Below, one piece after another: positions 1-5,171 of a DNA stretch of 5,171 bases. This DNA is from Sodalis-like endosymbiont of Proechinophthirus fluctus (GTDB lineage: Bacteria > Pseudomonadota > Gammaproteobacteria > Enterobacterales > Enterobacteriaceae): positions 4,273-9,443 of the forward strand of contig NZ_LECR01000023.1 in the NCBI RefSeq assembly GCF_001602625.1. The letters run 5' to 3'. The translations under genes and the position numbers were made by a program. Under the pieces are notes generated by a model. That model saw only the letters and a program-made list of their open reading frames with translations, ran no database searches and was not told the origin of the DNA. Each line of letters starts with the position of its first letter. The first letter of the stretch is position 1.

Positions 1-675
1 CTGGTTGTTCTGGTGGTAGGCTACCACACACACCAATGAATGTGCATGGCTGGCAACTGGCGCTGAGGAGTACCGCCACGCTGGTAGTCCTTCCTGTTTA
101 AGCTGCACCAGCGTCAGCGCAGTGGCTATACGCTGAACCTGCAAGCGTGCTATGCATGTTACTGGCAAACAAGCGATTCTGAGCAACGTTCACTAGCCTT
201 TCTGAGTCTACACAGGCGGTTTTTTCGTCGGCGTCCACCGACGGTCATACGCCAGGCACTGTTGCATATACGGGCACTATTATATATAGATGTACATCAA
301 GGCAATGTGCTGCTTCACAGCAGGCGGATTCGCTTACGTTTATCGACTGAGAATATGCCAGCAACGGGGGATGTCGTGCTGGAGCTGGTGGCGCTATTTT
401 ACGGCAATGTCCTGCAGGATCGCGGGCATTTGTGCTGGCCGATTATGTGCGGCTTATGCCGGACCTGGCGAGCGATCGTTTACTCCGGTGACGCTTGACT
501 TCTCTGGGTTAACTATCTAATGCTACTGTGATATGAAACCCGTTGGCACTAAATCGGCAACCGAGATTTTATCGCCCTGGTGGGTACCACTGCGCCACTA
601 TTTTAATTTTATCTGGCTATAACGTCTCTTTATGTAGGCAGGCCATAGGCAGAAACCTGTTTTGGCGCTTCCTCC
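1..675 (+). pseudogene. thiK: thiamine kinase ThiK, 5'-truncated by window edge, multiple stops and frameshifts
   Basis: ThiK phosphorylates thiamine to thiamine monophosphate in cytoplasmic salvage and belongs to the aminoglycoside phosphotransferase/choline kinase fold. LVVGY near 13-27 matches MVVDY of E. coli ThiK. From 94 a long frame reads LHQRQRSGY and CYWQTSD, then the catalytic loop YIDVHQGNVLLHS (E. coli HMDVHAGNLVHS). The following motif IDWEYA is present in another frame as ID-stop-EYA, with TGG changed to TGA at 348-350. The frame then returns as GDVVLELVALFYGN (E. coli GDIALELAAVWVEN), after a G run at 366-370 that looks one base too long. Frame-1 stops also lie at 37-39 and 79-84. 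A last match, YFNFIW near 597-614 (E. coli WFEYRW), is weak, so the end is approximate. In E. coli thiK precedes nagZ and ycfP, which supports the call. The catalytic Asp and Asn codons survive, but no intact protein can be made. Confidence 0.85.
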
Positions 676-796
676 ACAAAGACGCACTAATTAACGCTCT
701 GCAAGCTGCCACGCAGATTATCGACATATCGACAGTGACATGTTGTCAGTGAGGTTTGGGGGGATTCACGGCAGGTCACGCCTGCGCATCCCAGCG

Positions 797-1689
797 TTAG
801 TATTCTCCGGCGCTCAGGCATGGTACTGGGATAAGCAGCGTTAATAAAATCCCAGCTCTGAGTGACACTAGCAGCAGGCTCGAAACCGGTGAAAACGTAT
901 AGCCATACAGGACATTTTCCAGCAATAGCACGATCACTGAGAAAATCAAAAACACCGTAGTGGACGCCTGGAAATCGCTAGATTTTTTTGTAGAGTAAGT
1001 AGCACAAAATACCGAATACGTCGTCTACTATGCCTAAATACAGGGTTTACCTCTACCTAATCTGGCGGAAAATCATTCCAGCGGAGGTGTTTATACAGCC
1101 AGCCGACGGTGGTCAATGCAACCCATTCCACGCAGTAAGGTAGTGCATTGTAAGTCAGCATCGTCATGCAACAACTGCGCTTCTTGCAAAGGGTATACAT
1201 AATTGCATACATAATCAGGGCCACGACCAAGGCCAGGATACTCTGCCACTGACGGCGGTTGCTTTCTCTCGCTTCGCTTATCGGCGCTACGGCCAATGAT
1301 GCGATCGCTAGCAGTAATCTTAGAAGTTGCAGCCTGCAGGTTTTTCCTTTTAACAGCAGCAGTGAGGCGCAAGACACTACAACAAGTATGTTGGTGAAAA
1401 TCATCGGCGGTAGCCCCGAGCTGACGGTTTGTTCACCGTAACTCATTAATGAAAAAGGAATGACGAAATAAAATAGCGCGACCACAACATTGGAAATGAA
1501 GCTGCCTACAGGGAAAAGTAATGACACACTGGTTAGTCAAGCCTTAACAATAAGCAGCGGTGATGCGACAATAAAACGCATGACTGTCGCAAACACGGGC
1601 GGAATAGTATCAACTACGATTCTCATGGCAAGCCAGGTGTTGCCCTAAGTTAAACAGACAAGAATAAATAGTAGTGATATCGTGATCAT
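797..1689 (-). pseudogene. EamA/DMT-family transporter (drug/metabolite exporter type), degraded
   Basis: An inner-membrane transporter of the EamA family, normally ~290-300 residues with ten helices; this span gives ~297 codons. Read on the minus strand from ATG 1689-1687, one frame gives [21 protein letters not shown], a typical EamA start in which the stop (TAG, 1647-1645) replaces a Trp. It continues [19 protein letters not shown] to a second stop (TGA, 1539-1537). It then runs open to 1059 through hydrophobic text including EQTVSSGLPPMIF, RLLLAIASL, MYTLCKKRS and LTYNALP. Two frame changes follow. One lies at 1010-1060, and the other at the A7 run (T7 at 983-989), where six As would restore YKKSSDFQAST. 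The last helices read VFLIFSVIVLLLENVLYGY and end in TAA at 799-797. The substrate cannot be inferred. The gene sits head-to-head with the ycfP block in the slot of nagZ in E. coli. The family call is firm; the exact paralogue is unknown. Confidence 0.85.
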
Positions 1690-1700
1690 TAATATAAAAC

Positions 1701-1707
1701 CCTCCTT
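1701..1707 (-). promoter_or_regulatory. Shine-Dalgarno site of the EamA pseudogene
   Basis: The minus strand carries AAGGAGG, a near-perfect ribosome binding site, 11 nt before ATG 1689-1687. The spacing is slightly long but supports this start, which also begins the first EamA helix. The signal survives although the gene is dead. Confidence 0.6.
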
Positions 1708-1719
1708 ATCTAAAAAATA

Positions 1720-1725
1720 ATTATA
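1720..1725 (-). promoter_or_regulatory. candidate sigma-70 -10 box for the EamA pseudogene
   Basis: The minus strand reads TATAAT here, about 31 nt upstream of the EamA ATG, so transcription would start near 1712 and include the ribosome binding site. No good -35 hexamer lies 16-18 nt upstream; the sequence there is an A/T-rich run near 1743-1748. The surrounding DNA is AT-rich, so a chance match is possible. Confidence 0.35.
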
Positions 1726-2330
1726 CCCAGAAGGCGGGAGAAAAATATTACCTAGCGGACCAGGTATTAAGTCATTGAAGGGTAAAATATTCTCTACGTT
1801 GAATACAACGATGCCGGGATTTAAAGACAATATATTATTGTGTTTACGACGATATCATATTACATCAGGTATATGAAACTGGCGCAGATAATGCCTATAA
1901 CGTCTATTGCTTGCGGGGAAAAGGTTATTGTAGGAAAGGTTAGGAGATATTATTGGTACAAATTAGCTTCGTGTAAAGTGTCACGCGGCGTTTGATGTTC
2001 ATCTCTATTATGATGGTAAATATCATATGTATTATTATATTTTCTAGTCATTTTTAATGCAGGGTAAATTTAACACTACAGAGAACATTATCGTTACCCC
2101 TATTTCTTCATTCTCGACCTTGTTATTATAGCTGGATTAATGTTGTTTACAGAGTAAACACTTACACCGTCCGTTTTGTGATGTAAAAAATTAGTGGTGC
2201 TACCCATTTCCTTTATCGCGCTAAATTACCAGCCTGCGGTCTGAAAACGGCTACTATCCCATCAGTGTGTCACCGGCGCCGAACTCAGTAAAGGCCTATG
2301 GTTTATCAGTCGCTAGGTCGATCTAGATCT
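1726..2330. other. AT-rich non-coding stretch with no recognisable gene
   Basis: About 600 bases with frequent stops in all frames and no protein text I could match to a family on either strand. Base composition is clearly more AT-rich than the flanking pseudogenes, especially 1830-2170. It lies between the EamA pseudogene and the ycfP block, where E. coli would have nagZ with almost no spacer. It may be the residue of a gene decayed beyond recognition, or of an EamA-linked regulator. The only structured item seen is the inverted repeat at 2144-2160. Confidence 0.6.
2144..2160. repeat. 17-bp dyad TGTTTAC-AGA-GTAAACA
   Basis: Seven-base arms are perfect reverse complements around a 3-base centre. 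The size and shape resemble an operator for a dimeric repressor; as RNA, a 3-nt loop on a 7-bp AT-rich stem would be weak. No gene start or promoter that it would control is evident close by. Function is unknown and chance is possible. Confidence 0.4.
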
Positions 2331-2360
2331 GCCGTTACTGCCGCTGGCGTCAGTAACGGC
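2331..2360. repeat. perfect 10-bp inverted repeat with 10-nt loop
   Basis: GCCGTTACTG at 2331-2340 and CAGTAACGGC at 2351-2360 are exact reverse complements around CCGCTGGCGT. No T-run follows on either strand, so it does not look like an intrinsic terminator. It lies beside another palindrome, GATCTAGATC, just upstream. It sits ~170 bp upstream of the ycfP start, in the non-coding area where nagZ would end. Confidence 0.55.
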
Positions 2361-2527
2361 TTGTCGCGGGTCGATGCCTGGTCAAATAAGATCCGTCGTC
2401 ACTTCACTGGCCGGCGAAGACGGACGACAAAATCTGTCATCGATCAATGTTGCCGAGAGGAGGGAGTTGTAATCTTAAACACGCGATCTCCGCTCTGCAA
2501 CGTTGAACCCAATAGAATTGAAAAATA
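2331..2527 (+). pseudogene. possible trace of the nagZ 3' end (very weak)
   Basis: In E. coli, nagZ, the beta-N-acetylglucosaminidase of peptidoglycan recycling, ends just before ycfP. This GC-richer segment sits in that position and has a + frame containing AGVSNGLSRVDA. That could align with the E. coli NagZ stretch RKGAVSVLDNLSPIKA, but the following residues (KIRRHFTGRRRRTT) are not convincing. None of the NagZ hallmark motifs (DQEGGRVQR, KHFPGHG, SDDLSMEG) appears in the window. It may equally be unrelated non-coding DNA. An AGGAGG at 2457-2462 is not followed by a usable start. Confidence 0.2.
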
Positions 2528-3034
2528 ATGATTATTTATTTGCACGGTTTTGATGCCACGAGTCCTGGAAATCACGAAAAGATCCTTCAGTTGTAGTTCA
2601 TCGATCCCGATGTGCGACTCATCAGTTACAGTATCTGCCTCCCCCGCCACGATATGCAGAATTTTCTCAAGGAAGTGGACAAATACAGTAATTGACCGAT
2701 GACGACCGGCCGCTTATCTGCGGCTTGCGTTAGCTTGGGCAGATCGGTTTTTTATGTAACATGCGACAGGTAATCCCTGACCTCAATCTTTTTCCCGAAG
2801 AAGAATATGCCGGGTAAAATTAATATGCTAGAGGAATATGTAGATATCGAAACCAAATGCGTGGAGAACTTTCGCGAAAAAATCACGATCGCTGTCTGAT
2901 GCTATTGTCGCGTCCACTGGATGATACTCTGGATGCCAATCACAGCGCCTCAATGCTTTCTCCTTTCTATGAAATCATTTGGGATTAAAAGGAACATAAT
3001 AAACTTAAAAAATATTTTATATAGCCATTTATAG
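2528..3034 (+). pseudogene. ycfP: YcfP (UPF0227 alpha/beta-hydrolase-like protein), nonsense and frameshifts
   Basis: ATG 2528 opens MIIYLHGFDATSPGNHEKIL, nearly identical to the start of E. coli YcfP (180 residues). Codon 23 is TAG at 2594-2596 where E. coli has CAG (LQLQFIDPD). The frame continues [12 protein letters not shown] and [13 protein letters not shown], then shifts to [19 protein letters not shown] and NLFPEEE. It shifts again to [12 protein letters not shown] and CVENFREK, and again to [10 protein letters not shown] and FYEIIWD with a further stop. Between PLICG and IGFLC about four codons are missing, in the GVGLGGYWAE turn that corresponds to the nucleophile elbow of the fold. 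The A run at 2877-2882 looks two bases short. The last residues (QRIKAFKTLG in E. coli) are replaced by a direct junction into ndh. The molecular role of YcfP is not established; an esterase/lipase fold is the family prediction. Confidence 0.93.
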
Positions 3035-4176
3035 AAACAACTGCTGCATAAGGTAGCCACTTACTCGCTCCATGAAGGCGTGGGGATACCCTCAGCTACC
3101 TAGCCCATGCCCGCAATCATGCTTTCTAATTCCAGCCCGGTAGCATGATCGACATAGATCGCGAGCACAAACAGGTCCTGCTGGATAAAGTCCGCAATGA
3201 GCAAGGGGAGCTCTTGGTGCCCGTCAGCCGCCTGAACTATGACATTCTGGTGATAGTGCTTGGCAAGTACGTCGAACAACGACCTTAGTACCGCCAGCAT
3301 TAAACCGCCAGCGTTAAAGAACACTATATCTTCCTTGATAATCCGCATCAGGCGCAGCATTTCTATAACGAAGATGCTAAATCTGTTTCTTAAATTTTCC
3401 GCGCAGGGCGAACCTGGAAGGGAAAGTGAATATCGTTGGCGGCGACACGACCGGCGTCGAATTATCATATTATATACATAATACTATTCAAAATTTGCAT
3501 AGTTATGGTTTAAAATAGCTGGATAATCAGGCGTTAAATGTCACCCTGATCGAGGTGAGAGAGTGTATTTTGCTGCCACGGAGATCTCCGCTGACGTGCA
3601 TAAGGAATTGACCAAGCTGCGCGTGAGTGTCCTTGACCAAGACCATGGTCACCATCGCCGATGTGGGCAGGCTAAATACCAAGGATGGCGAACATATCCG
3701 AGCATAACTCATGATCTTGGCCGCCGGCATCAAAGCACCGGACTTTATGAAGGCGTTAGCCGGTTTGGAAACTAACCGTATCAATCAACTAGTGGTTGAG
3801 TCACGCTATAAAACACGCGCGATCCGCATATTTTTTATCGGCTACTGTGCGCCGTGTGCTATGCATGCCCACCGGCGGCGTAGTGTCCCCGCACACAGGC
3901 CTCCCATCAAATTGGCTCGCGCGCCCATGGTAATATTTTAGCGCTACTGAGCGGGCATGCACTCAAGCATATACCTGGCTAGCTGGTATAATTATCGCAC
4001 TTTAGCACTGTCATCAGTCTGATGAGCAACCTGATGCGCTGCTCGATGATGATAGAAAAGCGCACTGCTATCCTCGCGTTTTACATTTCACTATCCCATG
4101 CTAAATAGCGCTGCATAGTCAAAATCGGCCTTAACATCCTAGTGGGAAGGACCGTCCGCATCTCAAACTGCACTAA
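3035..4176 (+). pseudogene. ndh: type II NADH:quinone dehydrogenase Ndh, 5'-deleted with many frameshifts
   Basis: Ndh is a peripheral inner-membrane FAD enzyme that passes electrons from NADH to quinone without pumping protons; E. coli Ndh has 434 residues. The text begins at about codon 52, KQLLHKVATYSLHEGV (E. coli KPLLHEVATGSLDEGV), so the N-terminal FAD-binding GGGAGG motif is gone. Stitched frames then give SYLAHARNHAF-stop-FQ (CAA to TAA at 3127-3129), [121 protein letters not shown] and a final KLH-TAA at 4174-4176. Two key motifs are altered: GGGATG of the NADH site reads GGDTTG, and the FAD-contacting Asp of IGDCA is Tyr. At least one 14-bp duplication and several 1-2 base insertions break the frame. 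Confidence 0.95.
3291..3318 (+). repeat. 14-bp tandem duplication inside ndh
   Basis: CCGCCAGCATTAAA (3291-3304) is followed at once by CCGCCAGCGTTAAA (3305-3318), 13 of 14 bases identical. E. coli Ndh has a single counterpart here (NTPGVKENCIF); the second copy leads into VKEHYIFLDNP. The extra 14 bases plus a 1-base insertion just upstream (AA at 3265-3266) total 15, so the reading frame is regained after it. Confidence 0.8.
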
Positions 4177-4331
4177 TCTCAGCAGGAAGCCTCTTACGGT
4201 GGCCGTCCCATCGGCCCGGCCGCAGGGGATCCCTGGCTGTGTTTCTTTAACAACTGTGCAAGCCGCAAGCGCGTTTTTTCTGATTCCCTGTATGCAATCC
4301 TGCACGAATAGCGTGGCAACAAATCCGCCTC

Positions 4332-4361
4332 TTTTAGCCGGGGCGTCCCGTAACGCTAAAA
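4332..4361. repeat. inverted repeat TTTTAGC...GCTAAAA
   Basis: Seven-base perfect arms (4332-4338 and 4355-4361) enclose a smaller CGGG/CCCG stem (4339-4342, 4347-4350) with a GCGT loop and a 4-base bulge (TAAC) on one side. The AT ends resemble a bidirectional terminator, but there is no long T-run after the GC core and it lies ~155 bp beyond the ndh stop. Confidence 0.35.
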
Positions 4362-4458
4362 GTCGTGCCGTGCTATAACTATGCCGTCGCCGTCTATCGG
4401 CTACAGAGCTGCTGTGTGTCTGCCCATTGGTAGCATATGAGATAGCGCATTTTTGCTT

Positions 4459-4491
4459 TTGATGATTAATAATTCTCAAAAATTATATAAT
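4459..4491 (+). promoter_or_regulatory. weak sigma-70 promoter candidate upstream of ycfJ
   Basis: TATAAT at 4486-4491 lies in a very AT-rich stretch. TTGATG at 4459-4464 is the best -35 candidate, but the spacing is 21 nt (19 nt to an overlapping TATATA), which is too long. It lies ~185 bp before the ycfJ start. It may be a decayed ycfJ promoter or a chance match. Confidence 0.25.
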
Positions 4492-4561
4492 ATACTGACA
4501 TAGAATACTTTTCTATCTTAATCTTATTGCCGATTAGTTTTCTTTTGGCAGACTTTGAGCT

Positions 4562-4591
4562 ATCCTGGCAGCGGAGCTCCACGGCCAGGAT
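4562..4591. repeat. 30-bp symmetric palindrome with nested GGAGCTCC core
   Basis: ATCCTGGC (4562-4569) and GCCAGGAT (4584-4591) are exact reverse complements. The core GGAGCTCC (4573-4580) is itself palindromic and shares the same centre (4576.5). One of the three base pairs between arm and core also matches, giving 13 of 15 paired positions. It lies ~85 bp before the ycfJ start. It could be an operator, a cruciform/REP-like element or an untranslated hairpin. Confidence 0.6.
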
Positions 4592-4663
4592 TACGCCCGC
4601 AATCAACAAAAGGAAGCGAGGGATATGCATCTATTCACCGTTAGTGGATACGTGATGATTGTT

Positions 4664-4669
4664 AGGAAG
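4664..4669 (+). promoter_or_regulatory. Shine-Dalgarno site deciding the ycfJ start
   Basis: AGGAAG lies 7 nt before GTG 4677-4679. The codons after GTG read NKSLIG, matching MNKSML at the start of E. coli YcfJ, so GTG (or an ancestral ATG mutated to GTG) is the start. The TTG at 4693 in another frame is not. Confidence 0.65.
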
Positions 4670-4676
4670 TTCTCCC

Positions 4677-5151
4677 GTGAATAAATCATTAATTGGGAGG
4701 CGTCAGCATCGGTATTGCCACTGCGTCGAGTGTCGCGACGGTCGCTGGGATAGATGTGTTCTCCTCCAGTTTGAAATACGCCCAGGTTGTCACGACATCG
4801 CTCATCAACAAAAAGATTAAGACACCACGTCAGGAGTATCGAATAATCACCGGTGACCCATCGCCATCCAGTACAGGACGAGAATAAAATCGCCGGCTCG
4901 GTATTAGGCACCGTCGCTGGCGGCGGTATATGCGGGCAACCAGGTGCAGGGCAATCCGCAGGATAGGGATACCTACACTACAAACTTTCAGCGTTGCCAG
5001 ACGATCTATAATAAATAGCAAAAACTGCTGGGCTATTATGTCACTTATAAAATTGGCAATCATCACGGCAAGATCCTTTGTGGACCACGATCCTGGCACG
5101 AAAATCCAGCTGGATCGCAACGGCTAGCTGGTGCTGAATGACCAGTCATAA
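4677..5151 (+). pseudogene. ycfJ: YcfJ glycine-zipper envelope protein, internal deletion plus 1-base insertions
   Basis: E. coli YcfJ (179 residues) is a predicted envelope protein with a hydrophobic N-terminus and a glycine-zipper segment related to the 17-kDa antigen family; its exact role is unclear. Stitched frames read NKSLIG, GGVSIGIATASSVATVAG, YAQVVTT, KIKTPRQEYR, PVQDENKIAGSVLGTVAGG, YAGNQVQG, RDTYTTNFQRC, LLGYYVTYKIG, DHDPGTKIQLDRNG-stop-LVLND and a TAA at 5149-5151. Frame breaks fit single added bases at 4695-4697 (GGG), 4852-4853 (GG), about 4927-4930 (A) and about 5069-5072 (T). The in-frame stop at 5125-5127 is TAG where E. coli has Gln. About 23 codons of the glycine zipper are missing at 4915-4930. 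E. coli length 540, minus 69, plus 4 equals 475, exactly the span here. Confidence 0.93.
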
Positions 5152-5171
5152 AGTGGGAGGCGCTCAGTTCT

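Larger units (their letters stand above)
4177..4676. other. decayed spacer between ndh and ycfJ
   Basis: About 500 bases between the ndh stop and the ycfJ start; in E. coli this gap is about 210 bases as I recall it. The first half (4180-4380) is GC-richer and could be an unrecognised dead gene. A + frame there reads SLTTVQAASAFFLIPCMQSC, superficially like a lipoprotein signal peptide, but no start or body supports it. A minus-strand frame across 4081-4479 overlaps the end of ndh and matches nothing I know. The second half (4440-4560) is AT-rich. Two inverted repeats and a weak promoter candidate are listed separately. Confidence 0.6.

Noticed and set aside
226..243. Inverted repeat CGTCGG-N6-CCGACG preceded by a T-run
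   Set aside because: It lies inside thiK coding text, and the T-run is on the wrong side for a + strand terminator; on the minus strand the stem is followed by As.
262..498. A 78-codon open frame that could be read as a small protein
   Set aside because: Its text (YIDVHQGNVLLHS, GDVVLELV) is an internal piece of ThiK, so it is a fragment and not a separate gene.
771..785. Short hairpin GCAGG-N5-CCTGC just beyond the EamA stop
   Set aside because: A 5-bp stem with no T-run on the minus strand is too weak to call a terminator.
3100..3468. A 122-codon open frame on the minus strand
   Set aside because: It lies entirely within ndh, whose + strand text matches Ndh almost residue by residue; the minus frame matches nothing known.
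4081..4479. A 132-codon open frame on the minus strand
   Set aside because: It overlaps the ndh C-terminus, has no ribosome binding site or recognisable domain, and is basic and low in structure, as expected for a chance frame.
1..5171. Sequencing error as the sole cause of the broken frames
   Set aside because: Some single-base run changes could be errors, but nonsense substitutions (such as CAG to TAG at 2594-2596 and CAA to TAA at 3127-3129), the large deletions and the tandem duplication cannot be.
1..5171. Mobile elements, phage genes, CRISPR arrays, tRNA or rRNA genes, or a novel defence system
   Set aside because: No transposase text, regularly spaced repeats, RNA-gene folds or unknown conserved multi-gene cluster was seen on either strand.

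Overview
Every gene recognised in this window is a pseudogene. It reads as a stretch of enterobacterial chromosome in advanced decay, such as is found in recently host-restricted insect endosymbionts. Four genes on the + strand match, in order, the Escherichia coli block thiK - (nagZ) - ycfP - ndh - ycfJ. Protein similarity was judged by eye against remembered E. coli sequences. The mix of moderate GC content, pseudogenes still readable when frames are stitched together, and long non-coding stretches suggests a Sodalis-like lineage. The genus is an inference.

Layout. Positions 1-675 hold the end of thiK (thiamine kinase), cut by the window edge and broken by stops and frameshifts. Positions 797-1689 on the - strand hold a dead EamA/DMT-family membrane transporter that still has a good ribosome binding site and a -10 box. 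It lies where E. coli has nagZ. Positions 1726-2330 are AT-rich with no recognisable gene. Positions 2331-2527 could hold a trace of the nagZ end, but this is weak. Positions 2528-3034 are ycfP, an esterase-like protein, with a nonsense codon at residue 23. Positions 3035-4176 are ndh (type II NADH dehydrogenase). It lacks its first ~50 codons because a deletion joins the end of ycfP directly to the middle of ndh. Positions 4177-4676 are a decayed spacer with two inverted repeats. Positions 4677-5151 are ycfJ (glycine-zipper envelope protein), with a ~69 bp internal deletion and several 1-base insertions.

Functional reading. As far as this window shows, the cell has lost thiamine salvage by ThiK, the non-proton-pumping NADH dehydrogenase, YcfP, YcfJ and one EamA exporter, and probably NagZ-dependent peptidoglycan recycling at this locus. 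The lesions are varied: C-to-T and G-to-A nonsense changes, small insertions often in or beside short homopolymer runs, one 14-bp tandem duplication, one ~69 bp deletion and one deletion joining two genes. I found no mobile element, CRISPR array, RNA gene, or novel multi-gene system. The items most worth a second look are the ycfP/ndh junction, the bias toward small insertions, the tandem duplication, and three dyad-symmetric elements in non-coding DNA.
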